From Paenibacillus curdlanolyticus YK9 (lineage in GTDB: Bacteria; Bacillota; Bacilli; Paenibacillales; Paenibacillaceae): a DNA stretch of 64,000 nucleotides. Within the stretch, counting starts at the first letter, position 1, and each line of letters begins with the position of its first letter. The notes under the pieces were generated by a model. It ran no database searches, was not told the DNA's origin, and worked only from the letters and a program-made list of their open reading frames with translations. The position numbers and the translations under genes were made by a program. Below, in pieces: positions 26,694 through 36,408 of this stretch. The stretch is taken from contig NZ_AEDD01000004.1 in assembly GCF_000179615.1 (NCBI RefSeq), forward strand, positions 264,024-328,023, written 5' to 3'.

Positions 26694-28317
26694 CCGCAAT
26701 TCCTTGCATATTGCGATATTCCTTCGGCGTGCAGCCCATCTGCTTCTTGAACAGCTTCGTGAAGTGGACCGGGTCCTTGTAGCCGACGCGGGACGCCACC
26801 TGATAGATTTTGAACTGCACATCGGACAGCATCCGCTTGGCATGCTCCATCCGGACATCCGTTACATGCTCAAGGAACGTCTTGCCCTTCTCCTTCTTGA
26901 ACAGCTTGCTCAGCCAGACAGGCGTTACATGCACCTCCGCCGCCACGCTCTGCAGCGTAAGTCCGTCCGAATAATGCTTGGCGATATAACGATCCGCCTC
27001 TTGGATAATCTGGCTAGGCGAAGACGCGTAGCCGCGAAAATCGCGAGCGACCGCCAGCAGAAGCTGCTCGACCTTGTCGCGCAGCGATTCCAGCGTATCG
27101 TACTGCTCCAGCTGCTCCCATAGAGCAATCGGATTGCGTTCCCAGCTTCTATCTTGCCAGCCGAACTGCGCCGCTTTCTTATAAACATGCAGCAGCCATT
27201 CGAAAATTTGCTGATGAATGTCCCTGCTATGCGACAGCGACCATGACTGCACCATTTCGACGAAGCCGTCCATCAGACCGGCAATGTCTTCATCCGAGCC
27301 GTATCGGATCAGATCGAGCACCTCGTCCGGATTGCGGACGGACGGATTATCCTGCGTCGCCTCCTCCTCCCAGCCTTGGCTCGTCAGCAGCCGATTGCCG
27401 CCGTAGACCGCCTTTTGCTCCAAAATGCCGCTGCTCTCCGCGAACAGCTCATGCAGCTGCTGATACGAGCCGAAGAGCGAGCACAATCCGACGCTCACCT
27501 TCGCCTTAACGAACCGGTTCACCCGCTCGATGCACAGCTGCGCCAGCTCCTTGCACTGCTCCATCGCCTGCTGGTCTGGGCAGCCCACCATAATGATCCA
27601 TCGCCCTCTCGCATCCTGACACAGCGTCGCAGGAAGCGGCGAGTCCTCCTCCAGCGTTTGTTTGACAACGTTTCCAATTCCAAACAGAATGAGCCCTTTC
27701 TCGCTCCGATCCCGGCGATTCTCGATCGCCTTGAGATCATCGACCTCCATCACCATGACGGCCATCTTCTCCCGAATCATCCACTCCAGCTGCAGCGTCT
27801 GCAGGCGGTGAACAATCCGGCTTTCCCGGCTCGCGCTATGGGGGTGCTCCAGCATTTCCCGCAGCAGCTCCTCGCGCATGATCGTCATCGCATTCTGAAC
27901 ATGCCTGTCCATGAGCGTCTGATTCGTCCGCTCCAGCTGCTCCCGCTCCAGTTGTCCAATCGCCTTGCGGACGACCTCGCCGAGCTCCGTTATATTAATC
28001 GGCTTCAGCACGTAATCCATCGCGCCGAGCTTCATTGCCTGCCTTACCATATCAAAATCGTCGTAGCCGCTAATGACGATCGACCGCCATCCCTCCGCCC
28101 GCTCTGCCGCCAACAGCTGAATGAATTCAAGGCCGGTCATTCTCTGCATTTTGATGTCGGTCACGATGAGCTCGGGCTTCCATTCGCGGGCTGCCGCCAA
28201 TGCCATCTCGCCATCCTCGGCTGTCGAAATTTCTTCAATCCCGTAATCCGCCCATGGAAACTTTGTCTTCAGACCCTCACGAATTTCCAGCTCGTCATCT
28301 ACGATCAGAACGCGCAT
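26686..28317 (-). CDS. AraC-type response regulator (YesN-like)
   Basis: 543 residues from ATG 28317 (MRVLIVDDEL), with GCGGGGG upstream; the longer reading to 28395 adds an unrelated tail. The receiver domain (1-120) has the acidic pair DD at 8-9, the phospho-acceptor Asp54 in VTDIK and the conserved Lys in VLKPI. A linker of about 300 residues follows. The last 100 residues carry two AraC-type helix-turn-helix motifs (LTLQSVAAEVHVTPVWLSKLFKKEKG and KIYQVASRVGYKDPVHFTKLFKKQMG). It is coupled to the kinase gene and divergent from the GH38 mannosidase, which is a plausible target. Confidence 0.93.
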   Translation of the reverse strand: MRVLIVDDELEIREGLKTKFPWADYGIEEISTAEDGEMALAAAREWKPELIVTDIKMQRMTGLEFIQLLAAERAEGWRSIVISGYDDFDMVRQAMKLGAMDYVLKPINITELGEVVRKAIGQLEREQLERTNQTLMDRHVQNAMTIMREELLREMLEHPHSASRESRIVHRLQTLQLEWMIREKMAVMVMEVDDLKAIENRRDRSEKGLILFGIGNVVKQTLEEDSPLPATLCQDARGRWIIMVGCPDQQAMEQCKELAQLCIERVNRFVKAKVSVGLCSLFGSYQQLHELFAESSGILEQKAVYGGNRLLTSQGWEEEATQDNPSVRNPDEVLDLIRYGSDEDIAGLMDGFVEMVQSWSLSHSRDIHQQIFEWLLHVYKKAAQFGWQDRSWERNPIALWEQLEQYDTLESLRDKVEQLLLAVARDFRGYASSPSQIIQEADRYIAKHYSDGLTLQSVAAEVHVTPVWLSKLFKKEKGKTFLEHVTDVRMEHAKRMLSDVQFKIYQVASRVGYKDPVHFTKLFKKQMGCTPKEYRNMQGIADD

Positions 28318-28493
28318 CCAGGCCCCCGCCTTTCCATGATGAAATATCTTAATACGTAATTGTAGTTTCTCGCGGCGAAACACGCAATGAGGCAATCTTA
28401 AATTGGCATGGGGCGATCCAAGCTATCTTCAGCGGCGTGAAACCGGCGTGAGCGATACGATAAGCATGCCCGTGAAAGTTTGTATTTGTCTCA

Positions 28494-28523
28494 TTGTGGG
28501 CGGTGAGGGGCGTTTCTTATAAT
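28494..28523 (+). promoter_or_regulatory. Sigma-A-type promoter for the GH38 gene
   Basis: TTGTGG (28494-28499) and a perfect TATAAT (28518-28523) are separated by 18 bp. The -10 ends 42 bp before the ATG at 28566. Confidence 0.5.
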
Positions 28524-28565
28524 TACAGCCATATCCGACTACTATCTACGAAACGAGGACTGCCC

Positions 28566-31289
28566 ATGAACGCAAGCAAGCCCGTCATTCACATCGTATC
28601 CCACACGCACTGGGACCGCGAATGGTATATGCCTTACGAAGCCCATCACGTCAAGCTGATCGAAACAATGGATACGCTGCTCCAAACGTTCGAGGAGGAT
28701 CCTGAATTCCGCAGCTTCTATCTTGACGGTCAAACCATTGTGCTAGAGGATTATTTGCAAATCTATCCGGAGAAAAGAGCACTGCTTGAGCAGCTCGTTC
28801 AAGAAGGCAAGCTGTCCGCCGGGCCTTGGTATATTCTTCAGGATGAGTTTCTGACCAGCAGCGAAGCGAACATCCGCAACCTGCAAATCGGCCATCGCGA
28901 CGCGGAAGGCTTCGGCCCGGTTTCCAAGCTGGGCTACTTTCCCGATTCGTTCGGCAATATGGGGCAAGCCGCACAAATTTTGCGCCAAGCCGGCATCGAT
29001 ACCGCCGTCTTCGGACGCGGCGTCAAGGCAACAGGCTTCAACAATCAGGTCGAAGACAGCGCGAGCCTGGAATCGCCATTCTCCGAGCTCTACTGGGAAT
29101 CGCCTGACGGCTCCCGCGTGCTGGGCATTCTGTTCGCGAACTGGTATAACAACGGCATGGAAATTCCAGTTGACCGGGAAGAAGCGAAGCGCTATTGGGA
29201 TCATCGAATCGCAGCGGCGGAGCGATACGCGTCGACGCCTCATCTGCTGCTGATGAACGGCTGCGATCACCAGCCGGTGCAGACCGATCTGTCCGAAGCG
29301 ATTCGCGTCGCAAGAGAGCTGTATCCCGACTATGAATTCATTCATTCCAACTTCGATGATTATGTATCGGCGGTTCAAGCTACCCTGCCGGAGAAGCTTA
29401 GCGTCACGCGCGGCGAGCTTCGCGGACAGCGGACGGACGGCTGGTTCACGCTTGCCAACACCGCATCTGCCCGCGTCTATATTAAGCAGCTTAACACGGA
29501 AAACCAGACGATGCTGGAGAAGGTCGCGGAGCCGCTCGCGGCTGTTGCGCAGCGCCTCGGCAAGCCTTACCCGCATGCCCTGCTGCAATATGCATGGAAA
29601 ACGCTGATGCAGAACCATCCGCATGACAGCATTTGCGGCTGCAGCGTCGATGAAGTGTATCATGAGATGAAAACCCGGTTCGCCAAGAGCACCGAGGTTG
29701 CCCGTGCGCTGACGGAGGAAAGCGCGAAGTTCATCGCGGCGGAAGCAGACACGTCCAGCTTCTCCGCTTATGGCGCAGCTGCTGTGCCATTCCTCGTATT
29801 GTCCTCCAGCGGCTATGAGGGCAAGAACGTCGTAACGGTCGAGGTCGAATGGTCGAAGCGTTATTTCAATCAAAGCGAAAACCCGATCGCCGTCGCGCAG
29901 GAAGTGACCGACCGGACGCACGCGCAAGGTTACCTCGTGAACAGCAAAGGTGAACGGATTGCCTATACGCTCGTCGATCTCGGCGTTCGTTTCGGCTATG
30001 ACCTGCCGAAGGACAAATTCCGGGCACCCTATTATGCCCGTGCTCTCCAGCTTACATTCGAGACCGATACGCTCCCGGCCATCGGCTTCGATACCTATGC
30101 GTGGGTGCCGGATCAGGGTGAACAGGCGGCACCGGCGGATGCTTCGTCTCTCGTGACAGGCAGCCGCACGCTGGAGAACGGCTTGATTCGCGTCGTCATC
30201 CAAGATGACGGCAGCTATGACCTGTTCGATAAGCGCGCCGGCGAAGCTTATGCCGGGCTTGGCGTCTACGAGAACGTTGGCGACATCGGCAACGAATATA
30301 TTTTCATGCAGCCGCATGGCGATGTCGCCGTTACATCGCAAGGAGCTGCTGCGGAAATCCGTCTCGTGGAAGATACGCCTTATCGGGCAGCCTTCGAGAT
30401 CGTTCACACGTTAATGGTATCGGAATCGGCGGACGAGCGGCTTGCAGCCGAGGTTGCGACGATGGTGCCGTTCCAAGTGCGGCAAGCTAGGCGCTCCGGC
30501 CGGTTTGTTCCGCTTCGCATTACGACGAGAATCAGCCTTGATCGTTCGGGCAAAGGCGTTCGCGTTCGCGCCGACATCGACAATCAGAGCAAGGATCATC
30601 GCCTGCGGGTGCTCGTGCCTGCCGGCGTCGATGCGGCTACGCATTTTGCCGACTCCATCTTCGAGGTGGCGGAGCGTTACACAACTCCTGCGCCGGAATG
30701 GCAAAACCCGAGCAACTGCCAGCATATGCAGGCGTTCATCGATGTGCATGACGACAGCCGCGGGCTTGTCGTTGCAGGCAAAGGACTGAACGAATACGAG
30801 GTGCTGCAGGACGGCTCAGGCACGATGGCCGTTACGCTGCTGCGCAGCGTTGGCGAGCTTGGCGACTGGGGCGTGTTCCCGACGCCGGACGCGCAGTGCA
30901 TCGGCCAGCAATACGCCGAGTGGATGGTCATTCCGCATGGCGGCGAGCGGCGATTCGACGCTTATCAAGAGGCTTATCGGTTCCAAGTACCGAACACAGT
31001 CGCATTGACAAGCATTCATGCGGGCTCCCTGAGTGTACGTGAAAGCTTCCTTGATTGGAAGGGCGAACGTCTTGCGTTCTCCAGCTTGAAGGTAGGCGAA
31101 GCGAGCGGCGACTGGATGGCGCGCTGGTACAACCTGTCCGAAGCGGCGACCGAGCTTGCTCTCGAAGACGTGGCTCCCGGCAGCCTCTACGCGAGCAATG
31201 TGCTCGAACAAGCGGGCGAACCGCTCGCTGCGCAAGCAGCAGCCATTGGCGGCTATGCCATTTCGACGTTCGGCATCAAGCAATCGTAG
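28566..31289 (+). CDS. GH38 alpha-mannosidase
   Basis: 907 residues from ATG 28566, with CGAGG eight bases upstream; the in-frame GTG/ATG region before it lacks support. The N-terminal GH38 domain has the zinc motif SHTHWDREW (H15, D17) and the nucleophile/metal motif GYFPDSFGNMGQ (Asp127). The middle helical domain includes NHPHDSICGCSVDEVY. The C-terminal beta domains start near residue 520. It hydrolyses terminal alpha-mannose residues and is similar in layout to MngB, which acts on mannosyl-glycerate. No signal peptide, so the substrate is an imported mannoside. It is divergent from the YesN-like regulator. Confidence 0.94.
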   Translation: MNASKPVIHIVSHTHWDREWYMPYEAHHVKLIETMDTLLQTFEEDPEFRSFYLDGQTIVLEDYLQIYPEKRALLEQLVQEGKLSAGPWYILQDEFLTSSEANIRNLQIGHRDAEGFGPVSKLGYFPDSFGNMGQAAQILRQAGIDTAVFGRGVKATGFNNQVEDSASLESPFSELYWESPDGSRVLGILFANWYNNGMEIPVDREEAKRYWDHRIAAAERYASTPHLLLMNGCDHQPVQTDLSEAIRVARELYPDYEFIHSNFDDYVSAVQATLPEKLSVTRGELRGQRTDGWFTLANTASARVYIKQLNTENQTMLEKVAEPLAAVAQRLGKPYPHALLQYAWKTLMQNHPHDSICGCSVDEVYHEMKTRFAKSTEVARALTEESAKFIAAEADTSSFSAYGAAAVPFLVLSSSGYEGKNVVTVEVEWSKRYFNQSENPIAVAQEVTDRTHAQGYLVNSKGERIAYTLVDLGVRFGYDLPKDKFRAPYYARALQLTFETDTLPAIGFDTYAWVPDQGEQAAPADASSLVTGSRTLENGLIRVVIQDDGSYDLFDKRAGEAYAGLGVYENVGDIGNEYIFMQPHGDVAVTSQGAAAEIRLVEDTPYRAAFEIVHTLMVSESADERLAAEVATMVPFQVRQARRSGRFVPLRITTRISLDRSGKGVRVRADIDNQSKDHRLRVLVPAGVDAATHFADSIFEVAERYTTPAPEWQNPSNCQHMQAFIDVHDDSRGLVVAGKGLNEYEVLQDGSGTMAVTLLRSVGELGDWGVFPTPDAQCIGQQYAEWMVIPHGGERRFDAYQEAYRFQVPNTVALTSIHAGSLSVRESFLDWKGERLAFSSLKVGEASGDWMARWYNLSEAATELALEDVAPGSLYASNVLEQAGEPLAAQAAAIGGYAISTFGIKQS

Positions 31290-31310
31290 ATCGCTGCGCC
31301 ATTACGAATA

Positions 31311-31362
31311 ATAAAGGGTGTCCCGAAAGCCATAGCGGCTGGGGGACACCCCTTATTTTTGC
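31311..31362 (+). terminator. Terminator after GH38
   Basis: AATAAAGGGTGTCCC pairs with GGGACACCCCTTATT across a 16-18-nt loop, followed by TTTTT. It lies 22 bp after the stop codon. Confidence 0.8.
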
Positions 31363-31464
31363 AATGTTGCGTTTGGGCGTTTGTTTGATTGTGTACGGCT
31401 GCGGCGTACGCGTATTTAAAGTCGGTTTGTCGGTTTGTCGGCTTGGTGCGTGCAGCAGCCTGCT

Positions 31465-31659
31465 CATTGCAGTTCGTACAATAGAATCAACTCGAATGCG
31501 GAAGTGAGGAGACATCCTTGCATATGGTGCAACGGAAAATGCGGTTTTCTACGTTTTGGGCAAAGCTTGGTTCTTCTGGACCGTATCTCGTTGCATGAAC
31601 TGCAATGGGAACCTTCGGGGCGGGCCACTCTTGCCTTTCTCATTGTACATAATGCAACG
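31465..31659. repeat. Four-arm palindrome element B
   Basis: Arms at 31465, 31516, 31589 and 31641: CATTGCAGTTCGTACAATA, CCTTGCATATGGTGCAACG, CGTTGCATGAACTGCAATG and CATTGTACATAATGCAACG. Spacings are 51, 73 and 52 bp. Arms 1 and 3 match those of element A almost exactly, and part of the central spacer (TTTTCTA followed by GTTTGRGC-like sequence) is shared. It is intergenic between two convergent genes. Confidence 0.9.
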
Positions 31660-31791
31660 GCATGGCAATGGTCCTCTTATAGCAGCACCATGAGGTGCAT
31701 TTGCGCATTTGTAACAAATGAAAAAACTGAGCTAACCATCTATTGGCGATGACTTTTGGGACAGCCCCCAGCCCTTGGCGCTTCACTTTCG

Positions 31792-32748
31792 CTAATTACC
31801 TGCCGGTACGACTCGGTACACTTTCCTTCCGTTCACCACGCTGGTCCGCACCTTCGTACGGACGCGCGTAATCCCCGTCAGATCAGTGCGTCCCTGCGCG
31901 TCTTTGTGAATTTTTAATTTCAGGATAAGGCCTTGCTGCGTGTATGGGTTTTTGCGAAGCTTCGTCGAAATGAAATTGCCGAGCGAATATGCCGCCACTC
32001 GGCGCTTCGTCACGCCCCGCTTATCGGTTACCTTCTTCAGCACAACAGGCTGCAGCACATGCGGATGCGCGCCCAGCACCGCGTTCGCTCCGTTCCTGAA
32101 CAGCAGCTGGACGATATGCCGCTGCTTTGCATTCGGCGTCCGCTGAAACTCCTTGCCGAAATGGACGCAAACGATGATGAAGTCGGTCCGCTGGCGAAGC
32201 GAAGCCAGATCGGCGATCATTTTCTTCTCGTAAATTTTATTCACCATATACGGCTTCGGCACCGGGATCGAGTTGGTGCCTAGCGTGTACGACAACACGC
32301 CGACGCGGATGCCTTTTGCCGTAATAATCGTCTTCTTGCGGGATTCGGCGGGCGTACGGGCCGTCCCCGTATGCTTCAGCCCATGCTGGTCGAGAATGCG
32401 CAGTGTGCGCCTAAGCCCTGCCGATCCGCCGTCCATGCAATGGTTGTTGGCAGTTGTCATCAGATCAAAACCGCAGCGTTTCAAGGTTGAGGCCAGCGTA
32501 TCCGGGCAATTGAACGCCGGGTATCCGGTTCGAGGGGCCCGGGTCTCGTATTTGCCTAGCTGCTTAGGCGTGCCTGAAAACGTCGTCTCCAAGTTGCCGA
32601 TCATAATATCATTATTCCGCAGCGACGGCGCAACCTTCGCGAACATCGGCCCGAAAGCATACGAATTGGTCTTGGATTTGCGCGCAGATGCAATAATGGG
32701 CGCTTTCATCAGCAAATCGCCGATCGCCGCAACCGTAATTGAAGCCAT
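31792..32748 (-). CDS. CapA-family metallophosphoesterase-like protein
   Basis: 318 residues from ATG 32748 (MASITVAAIGDLLMK); the frame is open upstream, but those residues do not look like part of the family. CapA/PgsA motifs appear in order: IGDLLM, MIGNLETTFSG, MTTANNHCMDGG, VCVHFGKEFQ and LGAHPHVLQ, then AYSLGNFIS. Members with a membrane anchor take part in poly-gamma-glutamate capsule synthesis. This one has no N-terminal membrane segment and no capB or capC beside it, so a capsule role is doubtful. I see no clear terminator after it. Confidence 0.88.
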   Translation of the reverse strand: MASITVAAIGDLLMKAPIIASARKSKTNSYAFGPMFAKVAPSLRNNDIMIGNLETTFSGTPKQLGKYETRAPRTGYPAFNCPDTLASTLKRCGFDLMTTANNHCMDGGSAGLRRTLRILDQHGLKHTGTARTPAESRKKTIITAKGIRVGVLSYTLGTNSIPVPKPYMVNKIYEKKMIADLASLRQRTDFIIVCVHFGKEFQRTPNAKQRHIVQLLFRNGANAVLGAHPHVLQPVVLKKVTDKRGVTKRRVAAYSLGNFISTKLRKNPYTQQGLILKLKIHKDAQGRTDLTGITRVRTKVRTSVVNGRKVYRVVPAGN

Positions 32749-33004
32749 GGTTCTGGTTAGCCCCCTATGGATGAATATCACAAAGTTTATGTTATCTATA
32801 TGTCCCGCCAGGCAAAAGCTCCCGCCCAAAGATAGCATTTGCTGCAGGAAGCAAGCCCAATATTCCCATTGCAAAACAAACCCGCGATATAAAAAAAGAT
32901 GTCCTATGGCAAAAATTCGATTCAGCCCATCAAACACTGACATACTGTTGTCGCAGCCGCCTAGTATAGTGAGGCATGTAAGAACAAATTGAGGAGGCGA
33001 CGGC

Positions 33005-33502
33005 ATGTTCACAAACATCCAAAACTTTATTGAGGAATATACAGTGGAATCGAACAACACCTATAAACTGCTTCAACTGATTAAGGATGAGGCGCTTCAG
33101 CAGCGCGTTACGCCGGAAGGGCGCACGCTTGGTTTCTTAGCTTGGCATCTTGTGCCGAGCCACGGCATTTTTGAACCGACCGGCCTGCAATTCGACGGCC
33201 CGCCTGACAGAAGCCCTGCGCCGGAATCGGCAGAAACAATTGCCCGGACTTATCTGAACGCTGCCCAGTCTTTGCTCCAAGCGATCCAGACACAACTGAC
33301 GGATGAAGATTTGCAGCGCACGGTGACGACGTTCAACCAGCCTTGGAAAATCGGCTATACGCTATCGGCGTTCTTAAAGCATGAGGTGCATCATCGCGGG
33401 CAGCTTACGATTCTGATGCGGCAGGCAGGGCTTCCGATTATCGGCTTGTATGGACCGACCAAGGAAGAGTGGAAAGCGTTCGGCATGCCAGCGCCAGTGT
33501 AA
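33005..33502 (+). CDS. DinB-family protein
   Basis: 165 residues from ATG 33005, with GAGGAGGCGACGGC directly upstream. The four-helix DinB/YfiT-type fold is suggested by length and by three metal-binding histidines in the expected places: WHLVPSHG near residue 50 and FLKHEVHHRGQLTILMRQAG near 125. Members are metal-dependent and some are thiol transferases. The substrate is unknown. It is a single gene followed by a strong terminator. Confidence 0.88.
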   Translation: MFTNIQNFIEEYTVESNNTYKLLQLIKDEALQQRVTPEGRTLGFLAWHLVPSHGIFEPTGLQFDGPPDRSPAPESAETIARTYLNAAQSLLQAIQTQLTDEDLQRTVTTFNQPWKIGYTLSAFLKHEVHHRGQLTILMRQAGLPIIGLYGPTKEEWKAFGMPAPV

Positions 33503-33535
33503 CAACGCGCTACAAGGACATTAACGCATGACATT

Positions 33536-33565
33536 AAAAGGGAGCCGCGGCGGTTCCCTTTTTTG
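33536..33565 (+). terminator. Terminator after the DinB gene
   Basis: AAAAGGGAGCCG pairs with CGGTTCCCTTTT around a 3-nt loop, followed by further T residues. The stem is 12 bp with one G-U pair. Confidence 0.85.
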
Positions 33566-33681
33566 CTATGCCGCAAATCCGCCCATTCCCACGGGTCCGC
33601 TCCATATCTTCACAGCATAACGGCATTCGTTCGCGGGGACATTAATCTCGTCCGATACTCTCAAAACGAGGTGCTAATCCG

Positions 33682-34539
33682 ATGAAAAAGGTTGTCGCAA
33701 TCGTAAGTGTCATTCTTCTCGCAGCAACAGGCTGTTCCATGCACAAGGTCGATAACACGCCGAATTACACGACCAAATCGACGTCACCGAACTACATGAC
33801 GAGATCAACGACACCAGACTACATGACCAGGTCGACTTCGCCGAACTATGCGATGAAATCGACGCCGCACTCGCTCAGAACTACGCAAGCTTCATCCATT
33901 GCAACGAAAGGCTCGTCGCTCAAGTCATTGTCAACGCCGCAATATGGTTCGCAGCAGCGTTGGATCGTAATCGGCGGCAATGGCGCCGGTTTGGGCAACA
34001 TTGGAAACATCGGCAATATCGGCAATATTGGAAACTTCAATCCGAACAATCCAGGCTCTTATCCGTCTTACCCATCGTATCCGAGCAACCCGTCGACTTC
34101 GTATCCGTCGAAGCCAGCGCCAAGCACGCCGTCAACACCAGCACCATCAACGCCTTCTACGAACGCGCCTGCCAGCGCAAATGCAACTAAGGTGCTGGAG
34201 CTCGTGAACGTACAGCGTAAAAATGCAGGCCTCCCGGCTTTAACAATGGATAGCGCATTGGCAAATATGGCTTTGGTTAAAGCCAAAGATATGATTAATA
34301 GCAACTACTTCTCCCATAACTCGCCGACATACGGTTCGCCGTTCGACATGATGGCGAAGTTCGGCATCACTTACCGTACAGCAGGCGAGAACATCGCGAA
34401 GGGCCAACAGAGCCCAGAGCAGGTTATGAACGACTGGATGAACAGCCCGGGCCACCGCGCCAACATTTTGAAAAACGGTTATACGAAAATCGGCGTCGGC
34501 TACTACAACGGCGCTTGGGTTCAGGAATTTACGGGCTAA
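33682..34539 (+). CDS. Lipoprotein with CAP (SCP/YkwD-like) domain
   Basis: 285 residues. The signal peptide ends in LAATGC, a lipobox-like site. A mature low-complexity region follows: three to four 10-residue repeats of the TSPNYMTRST type (about 25-62), a GNIGNIGNIGN stretch, and a YPSYPSYPSNPS/PSTP linker. The CAP domain covers about 165-285, with the family motifs VNVQRKNAGLPAL, NYFSHNSPTYGSPFDMM, GENIAKG and WMNSPGHRANIL. Bacterial YkwD-like proteins are extracellular and some are spore-associated. The repeated N-terminal spacer suggests projection from the membrane through the wall. Confidence 0.9.
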   Translation: MKKVVAIVSVILLAATGCSMHKVDNTPNYTTKSTSPNYMTRSTTPDYMTRSTSPNYAMKSTPHSLRTTQASSIATKGSSLKSLSTPQYGSQQRWIVIGGNGAGLGNIGNIGNIGNIGNFNPNNPGSYPSYPSYPSNPSTSYPSKPAPSTPSTPAPSTPSTNAPASANATKVLELVNVQRKNAGLPALTMDSALANMALVKAKDMINSNYFSHNSPTYGSPFDMMAKFGITYRTAGENIAKGQQSPEQVMNDWMNSPGHRANILKNGYTKIGVGYYNGAWVQEFTG

Positions 34540-34566
34540 TATTGGTTTAGTACAAGTTTGAAAAAA

Positions 34567-34607
34567 GAGCAGCGTAAGGATTAGAGTCCCTACGCTGCTC
34601 GGTTTTA
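34567..34607. terminator. Terminator after the CAP-domain gene
   Basis: GAGCAGCGTA (34567-34576) and TACGCTGCTC (34591-34600) form a perfect 10-bp stem, with GGTTTTAT after and AAAAAA before it. Confidence 0.85.
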
Positions 34608-34720
34608 TACATAGAAGGTCGACCACCTGCCGCCTAGCTGTTAGTTAGTTGCTGCTTCGGGAGTTGCTGCTGCTGTGTGCTGCTGATGCACAGCACATTT
34701 ACGCACCAAGCAGCACTTGT

Positions 34721-34915
34721 CATTGCAGTTTGTACAATGATATATCAGCACATAGCTTGGAATATGGCCCCTCATTGCAAATCGTACAACAAGAAATGGT
34801 CAAAAACGCTCCTCGGCATGTCATTTGCAGAATTTGCCGTTTACTCCTTGCACGGTATGCAACGGCAGCTCTCGTCTGCGGCACATGAACGTATGCCATT
34901 GCACGAACTACAATG
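34721..34915. repeat. Four-arm palindrome element C
   Basis: Arms at 34721, 34773, 34846 and 34897: CATTGCAGTTTGTACAATG, CATTGCAAATCGTACAACA, CCTTGCACGGTATGCAACG and CATTGCACGAACTACAATG. Spacings are 52, 73 and 51 bp. It lies between two convergent genes. Inter-arm sequence is not conserved with the other copies. Confidence 0.9.
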
Positions 34916-34944
34916 GGGCAGGCACATAGGAGCGGTTGATGACT

Positions 34945-36363
34945 TTACTTCATATCCGTTATTGTCCACTTGCCATCCTTCAGCACAAGCTGAATGATCA
35001 GCTTGTTCAGCCCTGAATAAGTAAGCTGGACTGTAGCCGTGCTTTTCTTCTTATCCTGTGTATCGGAAATAAATTTACTGTCCTCATCGAAGAAGGCGTT
35101 CGCTCCACCCGACTCTATAGCAATTGCCTCTCTCCACTCGGTCGTAAGCAATGCCTTCTGGCGGGAAGTACACGATGGGAATAGTTCCTTCAACCGCTTC
35201 TTTATTTTATCTGAATATCCGTCATCGATCATCCTAAGTGCAAAATAATGCCCAACTACACCTTTAACAGTATTGGGATACTCACCTGGATCAACGGATG
35301 TAGAAACCTGCTGGAACCCGCCATGCTGCAGCTTAAATGTTCGGAGCACACCGTAATTTAACACATCATAGCTGTAACGGGCTTGCGTATATCCGTCTAT
35401 CTTCCCATCATGATTCGAATCCACCAATTCATCCTCGCCTGATCCCGTTGCAGATGCAGAGTACACAAGCACTTCAGGCACCTTATCTTTGAGCGTTACC
35501 AGCTCGAATCCCCAACCGCTCCCCATCCCTAACCCTAATTTAATGACTGGCTCCGGCCGATCTTGCAAGTAAACCAACGCTACTTCATAGACTTCATAGC
35601 CCATGCTAATTGATTCGCCGAGCTGTTTAACCTTGCCTTTCGCATCCACCTGCATAACGTATACATTATTATTATAATCGGATCTAACAATAGCCTCCTG
35701 CACGCCATCGCCATCCAAATCCGCTTCTTGGAAAAAGCTCAACTGCTGCACATCCAGCTTAATATTTTTCAAATAATCCACGTACTTACGAGGCACAATC
35801 ACTCCGTTAGCTGTCCGCACAACTTCGCCATTCTTCACGTTTGACTGCCCTAGCTCATACGTTTCACCGTTTACAAGAATGGACGCCAGCCGCTTCTTTG
35901 TCTTATCAAAATGTACTTGTACCGCTATGTTATCCTGCTCGTTCTTCAACGTAAAATCCCAGTACCCATTCGCCTTGCCGATCTTCATGAGCACTTGCTG
36001 GAACGCCGCCGAATCCTTCAGCGCTCCTCCGTTCGGATAATGAACATAGAACGTCGGGTATGTTCCATCCTGAGACAGCTCCACTTCAGACAGCTCATAC
36101 GGCTTGTCCTGCAAAATCGCCTTGACGGGGTGCTCCCACCCCGCAATGTCCGTTATGACCCGATCCTTCTTCTGCTCAGCTGCCGCATCAACCGGTTCAG
36201 CAGACGTATCCCCCGCCGCATCCTGCTGCTCCTTCGGCACAGCCGAAACAGCTTCCGCCTGCTTGTCCTTGCCCGTTTCTTCGGTCGAAGAGTTCTCGCT
36301 GCAAGCGGTAATTAATACGGTTAAACCGATAAGCAAAGCCATGCGTACGATCCATTTGTTCAC
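34945..36363 (-). CDS. Lipoprotein with VCBS/FG-GAP-like repeats
   Basis: 472 residues from GTG 36363, with GGGGAG about ten bases upstream. The lipobox LITAC anchors it to the membrane. After an acidic spacer comes a region with two calcium-loop-like motifs (ADLDGDGVQEA and DSNHDGKIDGY) of the kind seen in FG-GAP/VCBS proteins. I do not recognise the rest. It resembles Bacillales lipoproteins of unknown function. The gene ends about 30 bp from repeat element C. Confidence 0.75.
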   Translation of the reverse strand: MNKWIVRMALLIGLTVLITACSENSSTEETGKDKQAEAVSAVPKEQQDAAGDTSAEPVDAAAEQKKDRVITDIAGWEHPVKAILQDKPYELSEVELSQDGTYPTFYVHYPNGGALKDSAAFQQVLMKIGKANGYWDFTLKNEQDNIAVQVHFDKTKKRLASILVNGETYELGQSNVKNGEVVRTANGVIVPRKYVDYLKNIKLDVQQLSFFQEADLDGDGVQEAIVRSDYNNNVYVMQVDAKGKVKQLGESISMGYEVYEVALVYLQDRPEPVIKLGLGMGSGWGFELVTLKDKVPEVLVYSASATGSGEDELVDSNHDGKIDGYTQARYSYDVLNYGVLRTFKLQHGGFQQVSTSVDPGEYPNTVKGVVGHYFALRMIDDGYSDKIKKRLKELFPSCTSRQKALLTTEWREAIAIESGGANAFFDEDSKFISDTQDKKKSTATVQLTYSGLNKLIIQLVLKDGKWTITDMK

Positions 36364-36408
36364 GTGTGTTGGACTCCCCTGTTATCTCGCAATAGGTGTT
36401 AGATGATG

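Noticed and set aside
28743-30407. Long minus-strand ORF (554 codons) inside the GH38 gene
   Set aside because: Antisense shadow of a well-supported enzyme gene; its residues do not form recognisable domains. The same applies to 58543-60276 inside the amylase.
31363-31464. Possible extra arm or small gene between the GH38 terminator and element B
   Set aside because: No further CNTTGYA palindrome and no ribosome site or coding pattern found.
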